The notes beneath the pieces were generated by a model. The model was not told where the DNA came from and did not search any database. It worked only from the letters and a program-made list of their open reading frames with translations. The translations under genes and the position numbers were made by a program. Shown here in pieces: positions 56,075 to 63,463 of a DNA stretch of 64,000 nt. Position 1 is the first letter of the stretch, and the number at the start of each line of letters is the position of its first letter. Origin of the DNA: Luteimonas marina (GTDB lineage: Bacteria > Pseudomonadota > Gammaproteobacteria > Xanthomonadales > Xanthomonadaceae); assembly GCF_007859325.1 (NCBI RefSeq), contig NZ_VOHK01000003.1, positions 124,001 to 188,000 of the forward strand, given 5' to 3'.

Positions 56075-58813
56075 TCAATCGCCGCCGGCTGGATCTCCTT
56101 CGGCCAGCAGTGCCTGCAGGCCCGCGATTTCATCGGCGTCCTCGCTGCCGAGTGCAACCAATTCAGGCACCGCGTCCGCGAGCAGGCGGCGGCCGTTCCC
56201 GATGTCGCCTGAATGCATCAGGATCCGGCCCCGAAGCGCGTTCAGGCGGTGTTCCCAGCCCGGTCTGGAGTTGCCGGCGGTGAGCGCGGCGATATCAAGA
56301 CCGTCCAGCGTGTCCAGTGCCTGGGCGAAACGGCCATCGTCGGCCAGCATCTTCACCAGCGAGTAGCGGAAGCTGTGCGCGGCGACGTTGTCCTCGCCGT
56401 AGTGCTCGCGCAGGCCGCGTTCGGCCTGGCGGATGTAGTCCAGCCCGGCTTCGCGGTCGCCGCAGTCGCGTTCCTTGAAGCCGAGGTTGCCGGTTTCGAT
56501 CAGCGTCGACTGCAGGTGCTCGCCGTAGCGCGTGGCCATGCGTTCGCGCACCGTGCGTGCGATCGGCAGCGCCTGCGTGCAGTCGCCCGCAGCGTCATGG
56601 ATGCTGGCGATGGTGGACATCTGGATCAGCGTGGAATAGTGGTCTTCGCCGAGGGTCCGCTCGGAAGTGGCGGCCGCGGCTTGCGCCAGCGGCATGGCTT
56701 CGTCGTAACGACCGAGATTGCGCAGCGCTCGCGCCAGCATGATCTGATGGCCGGCGACCCGGTTCTCGCCGATGCGCCCGGCGTCGAACAGCGGGTCTTC
56801 AAGCATCGCGCGCAGCAGTGCGATGCCTTCCTCCGGCTGTCCCTGCCGGATCGTGCTGTCGGCAAGGTTCTCCCGGATCGTGGCGGCGGTCGATGCGGAG
56901 TCCGGCGCGACGACGCGTTGCAGTTCGTCGGCGCGACGGAAGGCTTGCAGCGCCGGTTCGATCTGCAACTGCTGGAAATGGAAGACGCCGCGCGCGTAGG
57001 CCGCCTCCAGTGCGATTTCGTTCTCGCCCTGCAGTCGCGTTCCGGCGACAGTGTCAGTGTCGTCCAGCAGTTCCAGTGCTTCGGCAAACTGGTCGGCCGC
57101 GTTGGCGTAGGCCAGGCTGCGCACCAGCAAGTAGCGGGTCTTGAGAGTGATGTCGTCCGTGGCGCCGAAGGCGCCGGTGTAGTTGCGCGTGGCCTCGCGC
57201 AGGTGGTGGACGCCACGGTCGCGCTCGCCGAGCGCCTGCCAGGCCTGGCCGAGCACCGAGTGCACGCCGCCGCGCGTGGCGGGATCGTCGGCGAAGCGCG
57301 CGTCGATCTGGCTGGACGCGCGTTCCAGCACGTCGTGCATGCGCGGATCCGGCGCGAAACCCGACGGCCCGGGCGCGGCCACGCCCAGCAGGTCGTCGGC
57401 GAGGAAGCGCGTCACCGCCTCGGCGCGCGCGGCCTGCATCGCGGCAGCTTCGCGCTCCTGATCGCTGCGGTACCAGAACAGGCTGCTGGCCAGCAGGCCG
57501 ATGCCGAGCACGGCGATCGTGGCGGCGATCCACGGCCGCCGCGTGCGGGTGCGTTCCAGCGCCTGGCGCATGGCGACGGCCGCGCGTTCGTCCGCCTCGA
57601 GGCGGATACGTTCGGCGCGACGCTCGGGCAGGTGCCGCAGGCGCCCGGCCAGTTCAGCGGCGTCGGCGATGCGCCGTGCCGGGTCGCTGTCGGTGGCCTG
57701 GGCGATGTCCTCGCGCAGCAGCGGGTCGTCGATCTCGCGCTCCCAGCCCGGCGCCATCGGCCGGCGCAGGTCGCCGACCAGCCATTGGTAGAGGATCACG
57801 CCCAGGGCATAGACGTCGCTGCGCACCGTCGGCGGCTGCCCGGCGACCAGTTCCGGGGCCAGGTACAGGGGCGTGCCGGAAGAGCCGGAAGCATCGTCGA
57901 CGGTCATGCCCAGGCGGGTGATGCCCAGCTCCTCCAGCCGCTCGGGCTGCAGCAGGCGGCTGCTGCCGAAGTCGGTGAGCCGCGGCCGCCAGCCGTCGCC
58001 CTGCGGCGCGACCAGGACGTTGGCCGGCTTCAGGTCCTTGTGCAGTACGCCGACGCTGAGCGCGGCGGCGGCCGCGTCGGCGATCCCGATGAAGAAGGCG
58101 ATGCGCGCCTCGCGGTCCATCGCCGCCAGCCGACCGTCTTCCAGGGCCCATTCCGGCAGCGCCTGGCCGCCGTACTCGCATTCGAGGAAGAACGGCTGCG
58201 TCTCGAAGTTCCAGTCGATCACGCGCACGAAATCGTCGCGCTCGCCCAGGGTGTCGCGCAGCACCCGCATCAGGGTGGCTTCACGCTTGATCGCGGCGAG
58301 GTGCTCGCCGGCAAGACTGAACTTGAACACGCGCGCCTCGCGGCTGCGCGGCTGGCGCGCCAGCCACACCTCGCTGCCCAGGGTCCGCCCCAGCGCCCGT
58401 TCGAGCACGAAGTGCGGGCGTCCGGGCACGGGCTGGCCGGCCTCGAACTCCAGTTCGCCGGCCAGGCGCTCACCGACGGCGATCCGCTCGACCGGCCCGT
58501 CGAAGCGGTAACCCACACGCGGCACGGTGACGATGCGGGTCTCGCCGCCGGCGTCAAGCACCTTGCGCAGCTTGCCCACCGCCGTCGCCAGCACGTGGTC
58601 GACGGTGACCCGCCCCGCCCAGACGGTCTCGAACAGCTCGTCCTTGGTCACCACCTCGCCGGCGTGCTGCAGCAGCAGGGCCAGGACCTGCAGCGGCCGC
58701 TGCTCGACGTCCACCGGCAGGCCGGAGACCCGCAGCTCGAAGCGGGCCTCGTCGAACTCGATGCTGCCGAAGCGCCAGCGGTAGAGATGGGGGCGAGGCG
58801 TGGGCGCGGACAT
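56075..58813 (-). CDS. Winged-helix / Ser-Thr kinase / TPR signalling protein
   Basis: A 912-residue fusion in an unusual order. Residues ~8-105: OmpR/PhoB-type winged helix (FELRVSGLPVDVEQRPLQVLALLLQHAGEVVTKDELFETVW; VDHVLATAVGKLRKVL). Residues ~135-420: Ser/Thr kinase with invariant Lys in VFKFSLAG, catalytic HKDLKPANVLV, DFGSS and GTPLYLAPE. Then a membrane helix (IAATIAVLGIGLLASSLFW) and about 400 residues of helical TPR-like repeats (FHFQQLQIEPALQAFRRADEL and others) outside. ATG 58813. So a DNA-binding domain and kinase face the cytoplasm and the TPR part faces the periplasm. Targets are unknown. Its upstream region is duplicated 1030 bp away. Confidence 0.9.
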   Translation of the reverse strand: MSAPTPRPHLYRWRFGSIEFDEARFELRVSGLPVDVEQRPLQVLALLLQHAGEVVTKDELFETVWAGRVTVDHVLATAVGKLRKVLDAGGETRIVTVPRVGYRFDGPVERIAVGERLAGELEFEAGQPVPGRPHFVLERALGRTLGSEVWLARQPRSREARVFKFSLAGEHLAAIKREATLMRVLRDTLGERDDFVRVIDWNFETQPFFLECEYGGQALPEWALEDGRLAAMDREARIAFFIGIADAAAAALSVGVLHKDLKPANVLVAPQGDGWRPRLTDFGSSRLLQPERLEELGITRLGMTVDDASGSSGTPLYLAPELVAGQPPTVRSDVYALGVILYQWLVGDLRRPMAPGWEREIDDPLLREDIAQATDSDPARRIADAAELAGRLRHLPERRAERIRLEADERAAVAMRQALERTRTRRPWIAATIAVLGIGLLASSLFWYRSDQEREAAAMQAARAEAVTRFLADDLLGVAAPGPSGFAPDPRMHDVLERASSQIDARFADDPATRGGVHSVLGQAWQALGERDRGVHHLREATRNYTGAFGATDDITLKTRYLLVRSLAYANAADQFAEALELLDDTDTVAGTRLQGENEIALEAAYARGVFHFQQLQIEPALQAFRRADELQRVVAPDSASTAATIRENLADSTIRQGQPEEGIALLRAMLEDPLFDAGRIGENRVAGHQIMLARALRNLGRYDEAMPLAQAAAATSERTLGEDHYSTLIQMSTIASIHDAAGDCTQALPIARTVRERMATRYGEHLQSTLIETGNLGFKERDCGDREAGLDYIRQAERGLREHYGEDNVAAHSFRYSLVKMLADDGRFAQALDTLDGLDIAALTAGNSRPGWEHRLNALRGRILMHSGDIGNGRRLLADAVPELVALGSEDADEIAGLQALLAEGDPAGGD

Positions 58814-58950
58814 GTGCCGATCATAGCCGGTGCGCCAAGCGATTGATTGTCCTGGCGTATCGACGGGCTTGAAGGTTCCTTGAAGGTGCCGTGAGGACAA
58901 CGCCGGTCCTGCGCCCGAAGCATTGCGCCGTCGCCGCTCCCGGCGGTCGG
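58811..58950. repeat. Duplicated kinase upstream region, copy 1
   Basis: Aligns without any gap to 59841-59980, about 76% identical by my hand count over 140 bp, the first three bases being the kinase start codon. The most conserved parts are GATTGATTGTCCTGGCG and the CTTGAAGG pair. On the plus strand it precedes the secreted-protein gene at 59028. Confidence 0.8.
58820..58886 (-). promoter_or_regulatory. Kinase promoter with 11-bp-phased CTTGAAGG boxes
   Basis: A consensus-like -10 TATGAT (58825-58820, minus strand) ends 6 bp before the ATG, so the transcript may be leaderless. Upstream lie two identical boxes CTTGAAGG (58868-58875, 58879-58886) with an 11-bp period, the spacing used by OmpR/PhoB-family proteins; the kinase has such a winged helix, so autoregulation is plausible. 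Confidence 0.5.
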
Positions 58951-59027
58951 GCAAGTGCGCCGATGAAGCACGCGTGGTCGAGGCCGACCACACCGATCGC
59001 CACCATACCCACCAGGAAATCGATGCC

Positions 59028-59750
59028 ATGAATCTTCCGTTGCGAGCCCTCGTCCAGTGCTCTGCCCTGTCACTGCTGGCATTGGCATGCGCCAGTGCGC
59101 TGGCCCAGCGCGCCGCCGTGCCCGTATCGCCTGCCGGTGCCGCTACCGGCTACGCCGACTATCTGCCCGGTTGCAAGCAGCGACTCGGCGTCGGCTATCC
59201 GGATGCGGAACGCCGGTGCAAGGCACAGTGGGAGAAGGCCCAGGCTGCAATGCCGCTGGCGGAAGCCATCCACCAGGCGCTTGGGCTGGCGGCAAAGGGC
59301 GTGCCCGATGCGGCCTTGCCGCAGTCATTGACCCGCGTGGCGTGGCTGGGGCCTGCAGGGGCGGGCGCGCCGCGCGAGGGCAGGATCGGTGATCTGGCGG
59401 TGCAATTGCCCGGACGCGACGATGAAGGCCGGCCGCAACCGCGGCTTCTGGTGTTCCAGAAATGGGCTGAACCGGACGGAGAGGTTCCTTTGGTCGTGGC
59501 ATTGCCGGAAGCGCTGCATGCGCGAGGTGATGCGCTGGAGCAGATCGGCTGCTGGGGTGGCGGCGGCTCCGGCGTCAAGGTGTTTCGCCTGACCGGAGGC
59601 GGCAGCGGAGGTCGCGCCTTCGCGTTGCAGATCAACAGCAACTTCGGCCGTGCAGGCAACGACACCACCATCAGGGTGGCGCTGGATGGGCACATTCCCA
59701 CCCGCGAGCAATTGCAGGCCAAGTACGAGTACTACAACGCCTGTGATTGA
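59028..59750 (+). CDS. Exported protein of unknown function with LPGCK motif
   Basis: A 240-residue protein: signal peptide (VQCSALSLLALACASALAQ), then YADYLPGCKQRLGVGYPDAERRCKAQWEKAQA with a CxnC pattern, and a beta-rich C-terminal part (EQIGCWGGGGSGVKVFRLTGGGSGGRAFALQINSNFG). No family recognised. A shorter, apparently broken relative of the LPGCK segment lies near 60930. ATG 59028 with ribosome site CAGGAA. Divergent from the kinase; the duplicated promoter-like segment lies between them. Confidence 0.75.
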   Translation: MNLPLRALVQCSALSLLALACASALAQRAAVPVSPAGAATGYADYLPGCKQRLGVGYPDAERRCKAQWEKAQAAMPLAEAIHQALGLAAKGVPDAALPQSLTRVAWLGPAGAGAPREGRIGDLAVQLPGRDDEGRPQPRLLVFQKWAEPDGEVPLVVALPEALHARGDALEQIGCWGGGGSGVKVFRLTGGGSGGRAFALQINSNFGRAGNDTTIRVALDGHIPTREQLQAKYEYYNACD

Positions 59751-59840
59751 ACCGGCCCGATGCACTACACCCTTCTTCCCTGAAGGAGTGCCCGAAGCTT
59801 GACCTGCGGCACCATCGGCAGGGCTTGAATCGGAGGTGAG

Positions 59841-59980
59841 CATGGCCGAATCACAACCGCGTCGCCAAACGATTGATTGTCCTGGCGGATCGACACGCTT
59901 GAAGGTTTCTTGAAGGCAACGTGAGGACGGCGCCGACGCCGGTTCGCAAGCATGGCGCCGTCGCCGGTCCGGGCGGCTCG
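59841..59980. repeat. Duplicated kinase upstream region, copy 2
   Basis: Counterpart of 58811-58950. The CTTGAAGG pair is kept exactly (59898-59905, 59909-59916, same 11-bp period), and an ATG sits where the kinase start would be (59843, minus strand), but the frame behind it encodes nothing kinase-like. The -10 has drifted to TGTGAT. It looks like the remains of a lost kinase paralogue or a duplicated regulatory region serving the lipoprotein gene at 60018. Confidence 0.75.
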
Positions 59981-60017
59981 ACCAGGGCAGGGCATGGACA
60001 GGATGGGAGGGGTGAAG

Positions 60018-60410
60018 GTGAGGGGATTGGTGATGTGGATTTTGCTGATGGTGCTGACGGGGTGCGGCTTCGAACCTTCCGGTGAGTACGTCGGGGCCCC
60101 GGACGCGGAGATGGCGGTGCTGGTGTTCAACGCGGAGGACAAAAGGGTTCTGATGGTGGGCCACCAGACCAACCGGCATGGCGTCAGGATCCTGCGGAAC
60201 GAGGAAGGGGTGTCGTTTCGTGCGGATGGAAGGCCGGTGTCGATGGGCGACCTGTTGTTCGGGAAACAGATCAGGAAGGCCGGCGGATACCACGTGAGGA
60301 AAGGAGAGGTGGTGATCACCGCGACGCTGGATCAGTACACGCTGCGCAAGAAATTCGGCGGTTGCCTGGAGGGCGTCGCCGGGCTGAAAGGCGTGTACTG
60401 CAGACAATGA
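60018..60410 (+). CDS. Small lipoprotein of unknown function
   Basis: A 130-residue predicted lipoprotein: RGLVMWILLMVLTGCGFEPSG contains a lipobox (LTGC) with Cys near 15. The mature part (MAVLVFNAEDKRVLMVGHQTNRHGVRIL and GVSFRADGRPVSMGDLLFGKQIRKAGGYHVRKGEVVI) is compact and beta-rich with two late Cys that may pair. Four in-frame starts exist (59994, 60003, 60012, 60018); I prefer GTG 60018 because GGGAGG lies 7 nt upstream and gives the neatest signal. No family recognised. Confidence 0.7.
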   Translation: MRGLVMWILLMVLTGCGFEPSGEYVGAPDAEMAVLVFNAEDKRVLMVGHQTNRHGVRILRNEEGVSFRADGRPVSMGDLLFGKQIRKAGGYHVRKGEVVITATLDQYTLRKKFGGCLEGVAGLKGVYCRQ

Positions 60411-60573
60411 CGGGGTTGGTCCAGGCGTTTCCCTGGCCCGCATGGACGCACGGCAAGCCGGGCTGCCCCCGGGCGGGAGCAGCCTGTCGCGGGAGGCGCG
60501 ATCCGCGCTGTTCACCGGGCACGAAGGACATGCCGCTCGCCATGGCCGAACGACAACCAAAGGGGATTGCACA

Positions 60574-60831
60574 ATGATTGATGAAGGAAAGTCCTCTGCC
60601 CGCATGCCAGCGATCCACAGGATTTCCGGCCTGGCATTGCTCGTCCTGAGCGGATACATGCTTGTCTACGGAGGATGGAAATTCCTGGTCTTCACGTTCG
60701 CAGGCTTCTCGCACGCCGGAGCGGGCGTCGCCTTCGCCCTGCAGCTATTCCCGATGCTCTGGCTGGGCATGTTCGGCGTCTGGGTGGTGTCCGGCCAGCT
60801 CCGGGGCGGCGCCGGTGACACAGGGCGCTGA
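60574..60831 (+). CDS. Small membrane protein, two helices
   Basis: An 85-residue protein with two membrane helices (ISGLALLVLSGYMLVYGGWKFLVFTF and AGAGVAFALQLFPMLWLGMFGVWVV). ATG 60574 follows AAAGGGGATTG as ribosome site. Nothing suggests a family or a partner. It lies in the run of small envelope proteins after the kinase. Confidence 0.62.
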   Translation: MIDEGKSSARMPAIHRISGLALLVLSGYMLVYGGWKFLVFTFAGFSHAGAGVAFALQLFPMLWLGMFGVWVVSGQLRGGAGDTGR

Positions 60832-60840
60832 CCCTGCAGA

Positions 60841-61184
60841 TCCCGGCCTGTCCACCACGGCCATTGCTGCCGTGGGGGCGCAGGCGGACTCATGCGCCCG
60901 GTCGGGGGATGCATGGGTATCGGGCGATGCCGGCTGCCTGCCCGGTTGCAAAAAACATCCCGGCGTTGGTCATTCAGGCGTGGCTGCCACGTGTCGCCTG
61001 GCATGCCCTCCATCGCCGGTGAGATCGACGAGTTCGGTCAACAGGACGGATACCGCTTCCGCTCGCAGGGCGTGCACGCCTTCGTCCCGGACGGCGCCGG
61101 TTCCATGGAGGCAGCGGTGGCTGACGCCGTCGGCGGCGCAGGTGCAAGTGCCGTCCCCATTTTGCTGAATGTCCACAGGAGAGA
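60841..61184 (+). pseudogene. Possible remnant of an exported LPGCK-type protein
   Basis: No intact gene is visible, yet two frames look protein-like in succession: LSTTAIAAVGAQADSCARSG (signal-end-like) leading to GDAGCLPGCKKHPGVGHSG, which matches DYLPGCKQRLGVGYPD of the 59028 protein; then, in the next frame, GEIDEFGQQDGYRFRSQGVHAFVPDG. No start codon of good quality is present. Read as a frameshifted, decaying relative; alternative is coincidence in GC-rich DNA. Confidence 0.35.
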
Positions 61185-61187
61185 ACC

Positions 61188-61535
61188 ATGAACCTGAATT
61201 GTCCGAAATGCGGTGGCGAAGACACTCGCAAACTCACCTTGGTGATGGATCAGGGTGGGGCAGCGGAGAAGGGCGCACGACTTGGCATGGCCTACGGCTA
61301 CAACTTCATGCTGCCGATGTTCACCATCGTCTTCGCCATCCTGTTCGGGATCGTCTTCGCCATGATGAACGGTTACCTCGGCCTCATTGTGTTCGCCGGC
61401 ATCCTCTACGGCGGATTCATGCTCAGAAAGAAGTTCAAGAACAAGGTCAAGTCCAGGTATGCGGGTCTGCCGGCCGAGATGCGGCAGAACGGCTTTCAGT
61501 GCAATCGCTGCGCGCACCAGTTCATTCCCGGCTGA
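61188..61535 (+). CDS. Membrane protein with two zinc-ribbon-like Cys pairs
   Basis: A 115-residue protein: N-terminal NCPKCGG (CxxC), two membrane helices (MLPMFTIVFAILFGIVFAMM and GYLGLIVFAGILYGGFML), a basic segment (RKKFKNKVKSRYAGLP) and C-terminal FQCNRCAHQF (CxxC). The two Cys pairs on opposite ends could jointly hold one zinc in the cytoplasm. ATG 61188 has a strong ribosome site (AGGAGAG). No family name known to me. Confidence 0.8.
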   Translation: MNLNCPKCGGEDTRKLTLVMDQGGAAEKGARLGMAYGYNFMLPMFTIVFAILFGIVFAMMNGYLGLIVFAGILYGGFMLRKKFKNKVKSRYAGLPAEMRQNGFQCNRCAHQFIPG

Positions 61536-61634
61536 CGCATCCTGGAAATGGCGGCGGAGCAAATCGGGCGCTGCCGTCCGTGCGCGCCGCGGGCCGAAGC
61601 CGAGGTCATGCCCCATCCGCACAGGAGAACACGC

Positions 61635-62138
61635 TTGAAGACCATGACCGCGATTGCGCCGCTGGTGCTGTCCGGGCTGCTTGGCTGCCAACCCGGTCCT
61701 GCCGGCGCCGCAGCGGAAGCGGCCGCCCTGGCCGGCGAAGCGCCGGTGGCGAAGACGCGCGCGGTGGACAGGCTGCCGTTGCAGCCCGGCTACTACGTCA
61801 GCACCGATACGCCCTGTGCAAAGGCGTCCAACGCCACCCTGCACGTAATCAGGGAAGACGGTAGCGGCTACGGCGGCTACACCACGCCGCCGTACTTCTG
61901 CCGGTTCGTGCGGATCGAGCAGACCGGCCCGTCCAGCTACCGGGTGACGGAAGCCTGCGAAAGCGCCTATGGTGACGATGAGGAGGCCCCCGTCAGCGTC
62001 TCCAGCTACGAGATATCGAGCCAGACCAGCTACCGCGCGAAGAACGGGGACGGCTGGGAGAGCAGTTCCCGCCGCTGTCCCCGCCGGGAACTGCCGGCGC
62101 TGTGGCGCGAAAGCGACATCGGCGATTTCGTCGATTGA
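61635..62138 (+). CDS. Small lipoprotein of unknown function
   Basis: A 167-residue lipoprotein: KTMTAIAPLVLSGLLGCQPGP has a lipobox (LLGC). The mature part is Ala-rich at first, then compact with TPCAKASNATLHVIREDGSGYGGYTTPPYFCRFVRIEQTGP and four further Cys (CAKAS, YFCRF, EACES, RRCPRR), suggesting two disulphides. I use TTG 61635, because AGGAGA sits 7 nt upstream exactly as at the neighbouring gene; ATG 61644 is the fallback. No family recognised. Confidence 0.7.
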   Translation: MKTMTAIAPLVLSGLLGCQPGPAGAAAEAAALAGEAPVAKTRAVDRLPLQPGYYVSTDTPCAKASNATLHVIREDGSGYGGYTTPPYFCRFVRIEQTGPSSYRVTEACESAYGDDEEAPVSVSSYEISSQTSYRAKNGDGWESSSRRCPRRELPALWRESDIGDFVD

Positions 62139-62185
62139 TCTTCCACTCGCCTTTCCTCTCCGGAGCGGCGAGCCCACCAGGAGAC

Positions 62186-62632
62186 ATGCAGATGCAGAAG
62201 TCAGGGTTTCCGGCAGCCGCGCTGGCAGGGTTCCTGGCGCTGTACGCCGGACCGTCCACCGCCATCGAGGTCGAGAACCTCGACGGATTCGAGGAACACT
62301 TCGGCCGCTACGCGCCGGGCGGCGACTGCGCGACGCAGCCGCAGGTCGTCGTCGATCGCGAGGGCTTCGCCTTCACCGGCGGCCCGGACCTGCCGAAGGC
62401 GACGCGACCCGAATACGCGGCGAGCTACATGGGCAACTTCTACGAAGGGGTCGGGCACTGGTTCTTCCCGTACCGCAGCGAACCGCGCCCCTACGTGCTG
62501 ACGCTCAACGCGGACGAAACACCCGGCAAGCTGGCGCTGGAAGTCTACGAGTTCGACCACCAGGGCGGGCCGAAGCTGCCGGAGAAGTATCGTCCCTACG
62601 TCGCTGCGTCGCCCTACCTCAAATGCCGCTGA
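62186..62632 (+). CDS. Small exported protein of unknown function
   Basis: A 148-residue protein with a short signal peptide (SGFPAAALAGFLALYAGPSTA) and a compact mature body ([80 protein letters not shown]). Two Cys, one near each end, may pair. ATG 62186 has AGGAGAC as ribosome site; ATG 62192 is possible. It overlaps the 3' end of the converging kinase-like gene by 14 bp. Confidence 0.75.
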   Translation: MQMQKSGFPAAALAGFLALYAGPSTAIEVENLDGFEEHFGRYAPGGDCATQPQVVVDREGFAFTGGPDLPKATRPEYAASYMGNFYEGVGHWFFPYRSEPRPYVLTLNADETPGKLALEVYEFDHQGGPKLPEKYRPYVAASPYLKCR

Positions 62633-63446
62633 TCCTGTAGAGCGGTTTGCGATCGGCATCGAGCGCGACGACGACGTCGGCGATCTCCGGTAGGGTCCGC
62701 AGCGCCTGCCGGCTCACGCGCTCGTAGTGCTGCACGAAGCGATCGACCTGCGCGCGGGTCATGCCCGGGCGCGACGGGTCGCGTGCCCGCAGCGCCTGTT
62801 CCTGCTGCCAGCGCCAGTCGGGAACGATGTCGAAACCCGGCGGCTGCAGGAACAGCAGGCGGTCGATGCGCCGCCACAGCGCGGGATAGTCGCGGGCGAG
62901 AGCGTCGTTGCACCAGCGGCGCCAGCTGCCGCCGGCGTCCTCGTCGCGTTCGAGCGCGTTGAGCGGCGCCTCCAGCGCGTCGGCGGGTTCCGCCGGCGTC
63001 CCGAGCAACCAGCCTTCGAACACGACGAGGTCGACTTCGCCTGCTTCGCGCCACTGCCCGGACGGCACGCGCCGGTCGCCGAGCTTGTCGAAGATGGGCA
63101 GCCGCGTGGACCGGCGATCGCGCAGCGCGTCGAGCGTCTCGCGGGCGAGCGGCAGGTCGTGCGTGCCCGGAGGACCGCGGGTGGCGAGCAGGGGATGTAC
63201 GTCGCGCGCGAGCTGCTGCCGCTGTGGCCGGTCGAGGTAGAAGTCGTCCACCGATACCGTCACCGCGTGCAGTCCGCGCGCCGTCGCGGCTGCGACCAGC
63301 TGCGCGGCCAGGGTGGACTTGCCGGTGCCCTGCAGGCCCGAGACGCCGTAGACCTTCGCGCCGGCGTCCAGCGCGTCGTCGAGCACGCCGGCGACGAAGG
63401 CGGCGGCGAAGCCGTGCTGCGGGGCAGGGTGCGCGTCGGAGGCCAT
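62619..63446 (-). CDS. P-loop sugar-acid kinase, D-glycerate 3-kinase-like
   Basis: A 275-residue kinase resembling the plant-type D-glycerate 3-kinase/uridine-kinase-like group: [21 protein letters not shown] (P-loop), [29 protein letters not shown] and [25 protein letters not shown] are seen. It would phosphorylate glycerate or a similar small acid. ATG 63446 ([10 protein letters not shown]) is preferred over 63464. Divergent from pdxH with 17 bp between the start codons, so their promoters must overlap one or the other gene. Confidence 0.85.
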   Translation of the reverse strand: MASDAHPAPQHGFAAAFVAGVLDDALDAGAKVYGVSGLQGTGKSTLAAQLVAAATARGLHAVTVSVDDFYLDRPQRQQLARDVHPLLATRGPPGTHDLPLARETLDALRDRRSTRLPIFDKLGDRRVPSGQWREAGEVDLVVFEGWLLGTPAEPADALEAPLNALERDEDAGGSWRRWCNDALARDYPALWRRIDRLLFLQPPGFDIVPDWRWQQEQALRARDPSRPGMTRAQVDRFVQHYERVSRQALRTLPEIADVVVALDADRKPLYRISGI

Positions 63447-63463
63447 CGCGCGACAATAGCGCA

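Noticed and set aside
59325..60659. Minus-strand 444-codon frame after duplicated segment copy 2
   Set aside because: It reads antisense to two plus-strand genes and shows no kinase or winged-helix motif.
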